A stretch of DNA of 64,000 nucleotides from Cercis canadensis (lineage: Eukaryota; Streptophyta; Magnoliopsida; Fabales; Fabaceae): the NCBI GenBank assembly GCA_003255065.1, contig QAOA01007503.1, positions 61,504 to 125,503 on the forward strand, in the 5' to 3' direction. The notes under the pieces are model-generated. The model was not told where the DNA came from. It worked only from the letters and a program-made list of their open reading frames with translations, and made no database searches. The translations under genes and the position numbers were made by a program. Below, one piece after another: positions 46,013 through 58,068 of the stretch. The first letter of the stretch is position 1; each line of letters starts with the position of its first letter.

Positions 46013-48825
46013 CTAGTTTGCAGCAACAATACCAGCCTCTCTTACAAGTTGCTCAGTCAAAGTTGAGAGTTGAGCAACCCCTGTTTTTACCTCGGTAAAA
46101 CAGTCAATGTTATTGATTATATTTGTCCTAGAATCAGGGTTATTTTGCATGAAACTGATATGATAATCAGCCTCAACACTCACGCTGGCCTTATTCAAAA
46201 GTTCTCGACTCATTTCTGTAAGTTTTTGGAGAGCACTAGTAGCAGCTTCAACTTCCAGTTGAGCTGCCTCAAGCTGAAGCTTCTCAATTGCCAAATCCCC
46301 AATGGTTTTTTCACCAATTCTCTCTTGTGCCAAAGCATACAACCTCCTCAAGTCATTAGCATCTTCAGCCACCTCTTCCTTCATTTTCTTTAACGCTTTC
46401 TCTTTCGTATCCAATCTTGCGAGAGTCATTTTAAGTTCCTCATCTTTTATCGTTAGAGCCCTCTGTGCAGCAAGAACTTCCATTTCCTTTCTCTTTAAGC
46501 TCTCTTTGGTCAATTCCAGCTCCCTTTCTAGCCGTTTTTGCTGCCACCTGATTTCATTAGTAGGTTCCTCCAATAATTGCTGCAGTAGTTCATTGCCCAT
46601 TCCATCCCTTGAAGTACTAAATACTTCATCCTTGATGGAGTTAACCAATTTATTTGTGAGCTCTAGAATTCGTTCTACCACCGTTTCAGCCTCAGAAGCC
46701 TGCAGCTCTCTATTATATAACTCATTCTGTATCATCTGTAGATGTTCATCTTTCTCCTTTAACATACTGGTTGCTTGAATAAGCTGTCTTTCTTTGCTGT
46801 TCATTAGCGTCTTTAGATCTGTGATTTCCTGGTTCACTTCCTCCAGCTTCTTCCTTGCATTAGAAAGTTCCACGTCTTTCTCTTCCAAGATAAGCTGAAG
46901 AGAAGCCTTTTCAGATTTCAAATGCTGGATTTCAAGCTTAGCCTCCACGAGTTCTGACTCTTTAACTTGAAGAATGGCAGTTGTTTCTTCCAGTTCAGTA
47001 GTTTTTTCCTTCATCTCCTCCTGAAGTAAAGACATTTCTTGGACTGCCTGTTGCAGAGAAGATCTCTCTTTCTTCAGCTCCTCCTGTAACTCCTTCATGA
47101 CCTCCTTTTCCAAGGATAAATCCTGTTCAAGCTCTTTGTTCCGAGCCTCTGCAACCCTAAGTTTCCCTCTCTCACTCTCTACTTCTATTTGGGCATCTTT
47201 TAAATGTGCCATATATGACATGACACTTTCTTTTTGCTCTGCAAGTTCTGCCAGCTGCTTTTCCAGCAACTGCTCTTGTTCTTCCATTTTGTTTCTAGAA
47301 GATGCCAGAGAATTCTGAGAAGAAACTAATTCTGACCTCACATCATCAAGAAGCTTCTTCACTCTTCTGAAATCTTCTAGAGTTTCATTTCCCTCCTGTG
47401 CATGTCTTGAAGCTTCCTCTCCCAATTTCTTAAGTTCTTCCTGTGCTAGCAACCACTTCATCGCCTGCTTTTCCAAATTGGCCTCTGCAACCTTCACCTT
47501 TTCTTCCTCAAGTTGCCTCTGAGTCAAAGAAACTTCAAGTTGTTCTTCCTTCTCCTGGATAGCTTTCCGGAGTTCTTGAAGCTCGAGTTCTTGTTTCTTC
47601 ATAACTTGATTTGCTTCATTCAGAAGCCGAGCCTTGGATTTAAGCTCAGAATCAATATCAGCAGCTTCTTGACTCTTCTTTGCCAACTCATTCCCCATTT
47701 TCTCCATTTCATCTTCTTTAAGAGATAGTGCCAGCTGAACAGCAGCAACCTCTTGATCTCTCTCTCTAAGCCGGTGCTTTAGATCTTCTATCTGGCTAGC
47801 TTGAGAAGCCAAGTTATGATTAGCCTCCTTCAGCTCCTCCTCTAGTTTTTCATACTTAGAGCAAGCAGCTGCAAATTCTCTCTCCTGCCGCTCCAATTCC
47901 TCCTTTGCATGCTTTAATTTACTGTTCTCCAACAAAACCACCCTCTCTGCTTCCTCCAGATGTTCTTCCTTTTTCTTTAAGGCTATCAGTACTGCCTCAA
48001 GATCTGACTCCAAGACTTGTAGGTTAAGCCCAAGCTGAAAATCCTGGAAATCACCAGATTCTCCTATCATCTGCTCTTCCAGCTTCTGTGTCTGCTCAAA
48101 CAATCTCTCAAGAAGGATCCTTGCTGATCCAGCTGCTCCATTGTCATTAATGCTTGATTTGTTGTCGTTGAAGACTGATTTAATAGTCTTCAATAAACGA
48201 CCTTTTCTGTTTCTGGTTGACACCAACTCTATTCGATTATGCTCATTGAGCCCAGGAAAGCACAACTGCACACACACAATATTGAGCCATTGTATAAGCT
48301 AATTATATTGGGAATCAATAAACCAAATGTGGAGACTTGTCAACATTTGATAAATGAGAAAGCAAGCAAATTTCACTAGATATTTTCCAGTTATACTTCC
48401 CCAAAAGAACAATCTAAATTTTAACGTAAAATATGATACCAAAATGTTTTCCAGATTTAGAATGCCAAATTAGAAAGTCCAGCAACTAATTGAATCTATG
48501 AGTTATTGGAGACTGATCAAAAGAATTACTTGATTTATTTGCGGACTTATGAAGCTCTACATGATTCTTAAACTTGGAATAAATGAAGCTGTGAAGGTAA
48601 CACTATGAAAGAAATACAAGTAAACCAAATAGATGCCAAACTCGCATATTAGAAACTCGTAGCTTGAATTAAATTTACAGCAACGTTATTCAAAGTTAAG
48701 ATTTTGTTCCGACATCAAATTAAATAAGCGAATAAAAAGCGGGGGCAGAAAAAGAGAGAAACCTGGGAGGAGCGTTGAGAAAAGGTGGTCGGAATATATG
48801 GGCGAAGAGAGGCAGAGGAAGCCAT
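46013..48825 (-). CDS. MRC/PII1-like chloroplast coiled-coil protein
   Basis: Two exons (48763-48825 and 46013-48265) give 771 residues. Exon 1 encodes MASSASLRPYIPTTFSQRSS, a serine/threonine-rich, acid-free sequence typical of a chloroplast transit peptide. From about residue 65 to 720 the protein is an almost continuous heptad coiled coil rich in E, K, L and Q, with no obvious catalytic domain. Length, plastid presequence and gene order match Arabidopsis At4g32190, MYOSIN-RESEMBLING CHLOROPLAST PROTEIN / PROTEIN INVOLVED IN STARCH INITIATION 1, which interacts with starch synthase SS4 and sets starch-granule number. Coiled coils are poor evidence for orthology alone; position carries much of the weight. 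The coding strand is GA-rich because of Glu/Lys codons. Confidence 0.85.
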
Positions 48826-49879
48826 GGTTGAGCTATGGAGCACATTAGCAAGTATCTCTGCGTCTGCTTAATCGCCCATCGGAGACCGCATCATAAGCAA
48901 TCGGACCCAGAAGTTCGTCCACAATAATCAATATAGACACAAGAATCATTGCCTGTAAATTAATATAATGATGAAAGCAGGGTGGAATAGAGAACAAGTG
49001 TGTGTTTGTGGAGCCTTGAAAATGGTGCAAAGGATTGAAATTTGCAGGGATAACAGACTATTAACAAAGAAAATGCACAAGGCTAACTTGCGCCGCCGGA
49101 AAAAGGTTGACGTTAATCTATTGTTTCTTATGTGAAACTTGGAAGCGGATAAAGAAGAAATCTCACCTCTATCTATGATTCTCTATCTCTGTCGAGAAGC
49201 AATAAAGATTCGGTAGTTATAAACTAGTCAACTCACTCGCTACTCATGACCATTTACCTCTTGTCATCTGGCAGCACTCCCTTTCAAGTTTGGACTTGCA
49301 ATTCTGTTCTTTTCTTCTTCTCCGCCAACTACAACTCCATCTCTCTCCGGTTTTCTGTATGGTGCGTATTCAATTAAAATTTTAAAAATTGTAAAATAAA
49401 ATTCATGGTCTGCAACTGCATAAATTCCTAGGTTTTTTTTTGGGTAAAAAACATGAGGTTTTGTCATTGTTTCGTTATGTGGAAATTGGCGGAAGCCGTG
49501 GAAGAAAATGGGCCTGACACGTGTAGATGCTTCCACCAATTCATCGACATTGAGTTGAGTGGGCTTTGTGATTTGGGTGTCGAGAGGTTATTATTAAGTT
49601 TGGAACTTGAAAGAAAAAGAAGATCGTGGGTCCTGGAACCGTGGACCTTGTGACCATTGGACTGTCTCTGTCTTTTACCAAACGGCGTTCACACTCCACA
49701 GTTGAAAAAATAATGGGGGTTACATGTGGCGCTACCACCCCCGTTAAATTGGATGGGTTTTGCAGTAATTTTAGAGCATTTGAAAAAATTGAGCTATTCA
49801 ATATACAACAAAATAATTTTCAGTAACTTGTTTTTTTTAGAGTTTCAAACAAAAAAAAAATTAAAATTATTTAATGAAT

Positions 49880-51160
49880 CCCACTAAAACTCACCCAATT
49901 AAATTTAATCATTATTATTAACAAAAATAGTTAAATTTAATTATAATTTTGATTTTTTTATTTTCACAATTTTTACGAATCAGTCATCTCATTTTAAAAC
50001 TCAATCATTTAATCTTTCTATTTGTCTAAAATTTACAATTTCAGTCCAGTAGTAAATCTTCCATCTATTTACTAACATAGAAATCAAACGTGCCACTAAA
50101 AAATGATTTTTTTTTCTTTTAAGCTGCCAAATTAAGTGCTACCTTGGCAATTTTGAAACTAAACAAAAAGTAATGCTATCACGTGATATTCACATGACCA
50201 CTATCTTCTTCTCCCTCAAAATCAAATGCCCAATTTTGCAATTCCCATAAATACCAAAGAAGCACCACTTCTACTCCAAATCGATACTGCCCAGCTAACC
50301 CACCCGCACCATGGCACACAACCATAGCCTAGCTGCCGACACCTGAGGACAAGACTTTGAATCAGATTCTTAGCTACCAACAAGCATTGTCAGCAAAAAA
50401 ACACCGCACCGTTATGTTGGACTGAGCCAACAAAGCACTTCACTCACCTATGGCAATAAAAGAACTTTCTTTCCTTGATAACCTCAATGATCTAATTCAT
50501 CATCAATTAATTAAAATCCACTTTAGAAAATCATAGCCATTACTCAAAGTCTCAACTTGGGTCATGTTAAAAAAAGACAATTTCCATTTCTTTTTTCAAT
50601 TCTGAACTTTCCCAGCAATCGTTTTTTCGTTTCTAAACTTTTCCAGCAACCACGCGTTCTTGGATAATGCAGCCAAATCAATTGCCACTAACTCTCAAAG
50701 AAAGAACAGAGCTAAATCTGTCCCGTGCAGTCGATGAGGATAAATGGCGGCAACAGAGTGTCCTGCAGCGGCGATTTGTGGAATAGTGAGTGGAGGTTGT
50801 TCAGAGATGGAGATAGCAGCTTTCGACTTCATGGTTTGAATTGGCATGGGAAGCTCGAAAAGCAAGCCAGTGACGATGACGTAGAGATAGATGAAGATGA
50901 GAGTCGTGGTGCCCAGAGGCAGAGAAAGAGCAAGGACGATGGGGATGAAGGTGCCAAGGTGGCACTGGCGCATGACATCTCAGGCTGATTTGGCATGTTT
51001 AATTAGTTTTTGAAACTGCTGACTAACGGAGGACCGAATCATTCAAATTCACTAAAATACAAAAATTGAATCGTTAAATTTTAAAATAAACAGACCGAAC
51101 TCTTAAAAATAGTTAAAATAGATGATTAAAATTACAATTAAAGCAACAAAAATTATTATG
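49880..51160. mobile_element. Possible degenerate long-inverted-repeat element
   Basis: The left flank (about 49905-50090) and the reverse complement of the right flank (about 51020-51160) share an imperfect series of matches such as AATTTTAATCAT/AATTTTGATTTT, GAATCAGTC/GATTCGGTC and CAATTT. By eye the match is weak and needs an alignment. No target duplication was found. Confidence 0.25.
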
Positions 51161-53267
51161 AATTGAGTCTCATGTTAAATTGGTGGTAAATTATTTAATC
51201 CTCTATCTATAACTTTTTTTTAAAAAATAAAATATGTTAATTCTAAGAATGATTTTAACGGGATTCTTTTTAATGATAAATAGAATTTATCATTGAACAA
51301 TGAACATAAGTACCGAATACAAAAGTAACAAATTAAAAAACATTATTTTAATTAGATTACGAATAAAATCTAATGTTTAAAGTCCTCAAAAATGATGCAA
51401 GTGTACGACTGTATGGATTAGACGTGATTTTATCATTTCTCTGTGACTTCATCATCTCTTTATCTTTTAGCTTTGGGTCGTTGTTTGAGGCCCAAAAGGA
51501 GGGAAATTGATAGATTTTTGGTAGTTGAAATTCTAAGGGAACTCCAGGCCAGCTTATATTATATGGGCAATCTAAGACCAATATATTCACTTGTATTTTT
51601 TGGATAATAGCAAGTAAAGCCACACCAATAATGTCAGCAACAAGCAAAAGGAATAGGCTTTCTTTGGAGAATAAAAAATAAATCTTTTTTGAAAGAAGAA
51701 AACATCAATTTAAATAAATTTTTGAAATTTGAGTGTATATGATAATGGACCATTGTATATTAGATTTAATTGCTTTAATTTGAAAGCTATAAGGACTTAA
51801 TTATTAAAATTAAGAAGTAGAGGACTAAATTATAACTTTTTTAAGTGAAAATAAAATATTTAGATCTTAGATAGAGTTGAATGCATCTTAAATAATTTAT
51901 GAATTAGATAGAGTTTAATACGTGTACCGCAATTAAGCTCATATTTGGTTGTTGCATTTATGTTTGTACTTAAATATTATAATTATATTTGAACAAGTAA
52001 AATGCACATGTTAATAAAGACTTGTACAAACAAAATGAAAGTCTATCTTATGCTTCTCATAGTATAACACGCACGTGTTTAATAGACTATCTCCCAAAGA
52101 TCTTCAAGTTCCATTATTGTTGGAAGATAACAATAATTGATAAGATAAGTGTATTGTGCCAAATGAACATTTCAAATCATCACCTTCCGTGTTATTGTAT
52201 TTCAATACAAGCACATGCATTTGTCATATCTCCACCATAAGAGCTTTCGCCTCCAAATTGTGATTATCCAAATGAAGAGACCGAGAGAGAGCTAGTTAAT
52301 TTTTTCCCTTCCTTTTTATAATACGCAAGCATGCAAGTGCAAGTAAGAGATCTCCATTTAGCTTATTCACATTAAAATAAAAGGAAGAAATTGTGTTCAT
52401 TATTTTAAGGATAATTAAAAAGTTATACAAACTTTAATTTATAACAATCTACAACTACATTATGTATTAAAATATAGTAATTATTTAAATGTAATGCAAA
52501 CCATTATGACGTGCAACTATAGTTACTTTGATTTCCTTGCCAATGAAGCTACTTAGAATGTTTTTACATGTTAGATGTAATGAATCTATTAGAAGACTCA
52601 TGGGGATTTATATGTTTAGACTTATTTCCTTACTATAAATAACTTGGTTTTCTACTAAGAAAAACTATAATTCTTTATATACACTGAAAAGAAAATAGTT
52701 ATATTATGTGATACATAATGATCATAATTCTATTTTAACAATTAGCACTTTTAAATAACTTAAAGTAATGTTTAATATGAAAATGATTTGTGAATTTGGT
52801 TGTAAATCAATTAGTCACAAAACTCTTTTCACAATAAAAAAAATATTGTATTCGAGATCTCTCATTTGTAAAATAAAAATTTTAAAGTATTTCACTATAC
52901 AAAGTTATAATTGTATATGTTTTTGACAACAGAATTCTTAAAATAAAAATAGTTCACTTTAAATTTAATAAATTAGACTATATAAAAATGTTAAAAGTTT
53001 GAATCTAGTTTTTGAGCTAAAAAAAAAAGAAAATTATTTGTGAAATAGTATAAAATAGAAGTGTATAACAAACTTTAATAATTTTATAATGGCAACATGT
53101 GCTAGTGCTGTCAAGCTATACTGGATAAACTAAACGAAGTTAATAAACAAATGAAGGCATCTGGCGTAGTATCTGTCAGGTTATGATTAGCTATAAAGTG
53201 TAAAATTGAGATTTGGTTAGTGTTAGGTATTATAGGATATTAGGATTGTGCTTCTTTCCAGATAAGC

Positions 53268-53328
53268 CCCATGATAACCTTGTTTAGCCAACCAAAAAAA
53301 AAAAAAAAAAAACTCATGATAACCTTGT
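53268..53328. mobile_element. Micro poly(A) insertion with 14-16 bp duplication
   Basis: CATGATAACCTTGT occurs at 53270-53283 and 53315-53328 (extendable by two bases with one mismatch). The intervening sequence is TTAGCCAACC plus a run of about 19 A's. This is consistent with an extremely 5'-truncated retroposon. Confidence 0.65.
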
Positions 53329-54649
53329 AATACGAGGTCCATGCCTACATATAAAAATAGCAATTAATAATGTTAAATCACGCGATCACACCGTGGGGTC
53401 CCTTGATCCTAAGAAGATCTTAGGCTATCTCAACCACACTCCGTGTCCATGATTGCATAATTATAACCACATTCCCATTTCCACCATCATCATAATATTA
53501 TTCCTTATATATATCCATTACCATGATTAGGATTTTACCCATTTCTTCACCTTCGTTTTGGTTGATTTCTCCCTAATGTCCTAATATTTTTCATCATTTG
53601 TTTTTAGTCTAAATAAATTAATATTGTGAGTGTTAATTAGAAAAATTATGTTATTAAGTATGGTTTAATAAAAAAAAAAAAGATTTTAAAAATGTGGATT
53701 TAATTTTTTATTGTCATATAACTAAACAAATTATAAAAATAATTTAGACAATAATTAACTTGGCCAACACTTTGTCAACTTATGTATTACTAATAAAGAA
53801 GGCACACATAATAATATGACAAAAGTTTGTATGCAATTAAAGGGTAAAAAATTTGAGTCCCAGGATAAGGGTTGAGAGCAGGTCGGGAGGAAGCATGCCT
53901 CGGGCTTTGACTTTACGTGTTGTTAAAAAAATAGAAGATCTTTTTTATAAAAAAAAAAAAGAAGAGAAGATCTCGCATGATCTTTTTCGAACATAAGCAC
54001 AACGGATGTGATCTGATGTTGGGGAATCAAGCGGATCCTGACCGTTGGAATATGCCGTACGAGGTGAGAAGAGAGGAAATTGTGATCCAAAGCCTTAAAG
54101 GGCTTCTTAATGATCATGTTATCATGTTTTCATAGTACACTCGCGTGCGCATGAACAGTGAATCGTGTACGTCGATTTTCTCTCGTGGGGCTGCCATCGC
54201 AAGCAACAATGATAAATGGCTGCACCACCTCCTGTCTCATAGCGTGACTTCCACTTGTGGCACTTAAGGATTGGATTTTTTTTTAGAATAGACAATAGGA
54301 GATTTTGGTAGTTTGACAAATTTTTCATCTTTTCTTTTTATAAATTTGATCCATACTAATAATAAAATTATTAATAAATTAGAAATAAATTGACCTATTT
54401 AAAAAAATTTTATAAATGTATAATTTCGTATGGGTACAAGTTTCGTATCTGATATAGTAACAAAACGTTGATACGATATTTAAAAAAAATAGAGATACGA
54501 GTATGTTATGTCATGTTATATATATATATATATTAAATATAATAAAAAAATTAAAAAATTTCAATTATTAAAAATATCAACCATTAATTACTAATAAATA
54601 AATAATAACTAAAAAGTACAAATTTAAAGTACAAATTATTAATTAAAAT

Positions 54650-56901
54650 TCAATTCCTAACACTATTAATTTTATCATTTTCATCATCACTATCTCCAAT
54701 TATTACAACTTCTATTTCAGGTTCATCAAGTGATAAACTAACAACTTCAAGATCATTATCCCCATGAAATAGTTCTCAATTATCTCAAACATATTTTAAT
54801 TTTTAGTGTCTCTACTTAAATATTTATTACTTTTCTTTGACAAAAGACGAAGATTTACATGAACAAATGCTAAATCTTCAGCTATTTGAGGATTTATCAA
54901 TTTTCTCTTCATTGACTGGATAAATGAGTATGTACTTCAATTTCTTTCGCAGCAAGATGATGAACATGATTGACTAAGAAGCTTCAAAACAAGTGCTTGG
55001 AACAAAGGGGCAGCAACCCCCATAGTTATTCTACCAAATTTTTGGTTTCAATCTCATTCTATCTTTAATGGATTAAGAGAAAAAAAAAAATCTCAAATTG
55101 TTTTAGAGAAATCAAAGAATTCATTTTGCATTATTGTTAACTTTTCATCACTTTAAAAGTACCTATTGAAACATCTATTCATTTTTTTTTATGTTTCATT
55201 ATTTTGATGTGGAGTAATTTTATTTGGTGTAACTATTTTTCATTATAATACTTACATAATACGAAGAAAAAAATATATATCTCAAACTTTATATAAAAAA
55301 AAAATTAAAGAATTAAATAAAAAATATTAATTTAAAAATTACTTTGAATTTAATGAATGAGCTAAGCAATGTAACGGTGAACAATTCTTTGTCCAACGAC
55401 TAAGAAGTGTTCTATACACCACATCATAAAAGAATGATTGCTCATGTGATTGTTTTCTTTCATGTTTATATATGATTGTTTTGACTTCTCCAATCATACA
55501 ATTTCAAAAATTATAGATCAAATGCAATATAGACTTATCAGTATTATAAAGTCAAAACATTTCATATATAGACTTTGTAAAAGAAATGATATAGTCAACT
55601 TTACCCCATTAAACTTCATCCAAAAAAGTTCCTATCACATAGCAAGTCTTTCCAATATCATCATATTTATAACTAGTTTATTGATAATTAATAACCATGT
55701 TTTAGAAAGCATACTTTATGAGCTTTAGCTTTTTGAGTATCACTATAGTTGAAACAAATATTGTTTCAACAATGACCAAAAAATTTAAAGGCATAAATGT
55801 ATTAAATATGAATAGCATCATTGAATGATTAATGATAAACTTTCTAATAAATATAGCATATTTAGTAACTTGAGTGATCAAATGACATAGATTATAAACA
55901 TTTTTATTTATCTCTGTGTTCTTAGCATCACAAATATTATTCAATGCAAAATTTAATGTATGCACCACACAAAGAGTTTAAAATATGAAAGGATATTCAA
56001 CTTTAATTATTAAACCAACAATCTTACAAATTGGGGCATTGTCAGTGATAATTTGTACCATATTGTTTGAGATAACTTTTTGAACTACATATCTCATTAA
56101 TTGAGCAATATAATTTTTATCTTTATATTCTGCATAATTATTAATAGCTTTCAAAAATAGAAGACCACCATAAAAAATAGTCATAAAATTAATTAGTGGC
56201 ATCCTTTAAACATCAGTTCACCCATTACTTACTATACTTAATCCCTTCTCCTTCTAAATCTCTTTAATTGATAGTATTAATCTCTCAACATTTGTCTTCT
56301 CTTTTTATAACAAAGTAGTTCTTAATGCATTATAACCATGAGACATAAAATCAAAAATAATATTATTTGCACATATTTGAAATACATTTATGTAATGAGA
56401 ATTACATACAATATTAAAAGATAAACTATCTGAATAAAACATTTTTATAATTTCATACTTAATTTGTTATCTAATTCATTGATTAAAAGTTTGTTTAAGA
56501 GGACTAATAACCCTTCTTTTATTTTTTCCAATTGATTCTTCAATCATAAGACTAAGATTGGGAGGTAATGAAATTTTCTTGGAATTTTTTCTAATTTCAG
56601 CTGTCTTAATCATGACCTTCATTGATGTTATATTCTCACTAGTAACATTTAGACAACCTTGTACACTCAATCTAAAAATTATCGACAAATGGTGCTTAAT
56701 CTTAATATATGTTCATTGAAAAATTTCATTATAAAAATTACATTACCAATTTTTAGTCTCACTACTCTTCCTATTTTCATGATCAATAATAATCACATAC
56801 CTCTAAAGAGTAGTCTCATCTTTTTGAGCATTAGATGATAATTCTTCATTAATAGTCCTACTAGTATAATTACTAAAATTTTCATAAGGAGATAAAGTCA
56901 T
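54650..56901 (-). pseudogene. Degenerate hAT-superfamily transposase
   Basis: Conserved hAT blocks occur in order on the minus strand. The DUF659-type region (about 56200-55700) contains ITDNAPICKIVGLIIKVEYP then CVVHTLNFALNNICDAKNTE. The C-terminal dimerisation region (about 54990-54850) contains CSSSCCERNWSTYSFIQSMK and LAFVHVNLRLLS. An acidic tail ends at the stop at 54650-54652. A start is likely near 56901. In-frame stops (for example between the YPFIF and TLCVVHT segments at about 55979) and shifts between blocks show it is dead. The DNA is as AT-rich as the surroundings, suggesting an old insertion. Terminal repeats were not identified. Confidence 0.85.
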
Positions 56902-57088
56902 ATTACCTAAAAGGTGACCATAAAATAACTTTCAAAACCTTTAATCCACCCACCATTCACTTTGGTTGGACAATAAAGGAGAAGGAGCTGCTGTAGAGAG
57001 GAAAGAAGAGGAATTTTGAAAGAAAAATTACTACTCTATGTGCTGGGCATTTTAATTTTAGGGAGAGGAAATGTTCAGACCTCGTTCG

Positions 57089-57266
57089 AAACGGCGTCGT
57101 TCTGATAAGTTTCTATTTCCACCTTGTCCAAGATGACAACGTTTCAGTGAGCGATTATTTTGCTTTCATTCAAAACGACATCGTTTTGCTTGACCGAGAT
57201 TTCAACATCTCAAAACGTCGTCGTTTCACGTGATCAACATCTAGCAGCCCGTTTCGTGAACGAAAC
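57089..57266. repeat. Cluster of AAACG-N-CGTTT palindromic motifs
   Basis: Four related motifs lie within 180 bases: CGAAACGGCGTCGTTCTG (57087-57104), CAAAACGACATCGTTTTG (57171-57188), CAAAACGTCGTCGTTTCACG (57211-57230) and GTTTCGTGAACGAAAC (57251-57266). They sit just upstream of the transposase relic and could be subterminal transposase-binding repeats. Confidence 0.6.
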
Positions 57267-57597
57267 GGCACGTTTCAAAATATAAAATAAAAAAAAAAAA
57301 CTCGAGTGTTTCAAAAAGAAGTGACACGTTTTGGAAACATAACCAAAATGGGTATGTTCCAAAAATGCATGATTTGGTACTATATAGGTTTTGTCTCTAA
57401 TTTTTTATGAAAAAAAAGATACAACCTTTTAGTTAATTACAATATTTTTTTTAAAATTTTAATTATTTTTTAGATGGTTGTATTAATTTGTCTTGCAATT
57501 AGCACATCAAATGTATCAAAATAGTCAAGAATTATGACATAAGTAACTGTGTCATTGGCTCCTTGGTTTTGTCAAAAACAGCTTACTCATCTTTGAA

Positions 57598-57635
57598 ATC
57601 TATCTTCTTAATATACCAAAAAATCTATCTTCTTA
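57598..57635. mobile_element. Micro poly(A) insertion with 13-bp duplication
   Basis: ATCTATCTTCTTA occurs at 57598-57610 and 57623-57635, separated only by ATATACC plus five A's. The insert core (TATACC then A's) is the same as that at 40731-40750. Confidence 0.6.
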
Positions 57636-57781
57636 GATTTCACTTATTATAAAAATTTGGAGCATACCAAACATCATATGATTATTAAGAACATTTATCC
57701 CAATCAATTTTCAGACGTTATTTTCAATCACTCAAATTTGTCGTTGAAAACTAAAACCAATCACATTGTGAGCGTGTAATA

Positions 57782-57787
57782 CACGTG
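57782..57787. promoter_or_regulatory. G-box CACGTG upstream of APT
   Basis: A perfect palindromic CACGTG lies about 30 bases upstream of the candidate TATA box of the APT gene. G-boxes bind bZIP and bHLH factors; use here is not shown. Confidence 0.4.
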
Positions 57788-57810
57788 AGGTTAAATCGCG
57801 TCGAGCACTT

Positions 57811-57818
57811 CTATATAT
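57811..57818 (+). promoter_or_regulatory. Candidate TATA box of APT gene
   Basis: CTATATAT lies about 250 bases upstream of the APT ATG and is followed by a CACA/GAGA-rich leader. It implies transcription starting near 57845. Confidence 0.55.
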
Positions 57819-58068
57819 TGGACAGGGCTCTGGTGCGGTTTGCTCAACATAAACAAGAGCTCGGACGAAGAGTCCACATTTAAAACTAAGCCAATCGTAT
57901 TACTCGCATAGAAAACTGAGAACAGTTTGGGAGGGAAAACCAAAACACCCATAGTTTCCTCTGAACACACTGAACAGAACACAGAGAAAGAGAGAAGAAA
58001 GACAAACACAAACACAAAGTCACAACACACAGAGAGTGAGATCGCAAAACACCAAAAGCTACAGGAAA

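Larger units (their letters stand above)
48826..54649. other. Large AT-rich intergenic region
   Basis: 5.8 kb without a supported gene. 48826-49260 is upstream of the MRC-like gene. Possible degenerate inverted arms lie at 49880-50090 and 51020-51160. A GC-richer open stretch (50725-50988) between those arms has no recognisable homology. The rest (51250-54640) is AT-rich with one micro poly(A) insertion at 53268-53328. Confidence 0.5.
56902..58068. other. Region between hAT relic and APT gene
   Basis: The first part (to about 57340) is probably the 5' non-coding part of the hAT element and holds repeated palindromic motifs. A micro poly(A) insertion is at 57598-57635. From about 57780 it is the APT promoter and 5' leader, rich in CACA/GAGA. 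Confidence 0.6.

Noticed and set aside
46070..47728. Several open frames on the plus strand opposite the coiled-coil gene
   Set aside because: They are mirror frames of the Glu/Lys-rich minus-strand CDS (CTT/TTC codons giving Ser/Phe/Leu runs) and have no independent support.
50725..50988. 87-codon open frame with acidic stretch
   Set aside because: No homology recognised. It lies between possible degenerate inverted arms of an element, and the opposite strand is also open.
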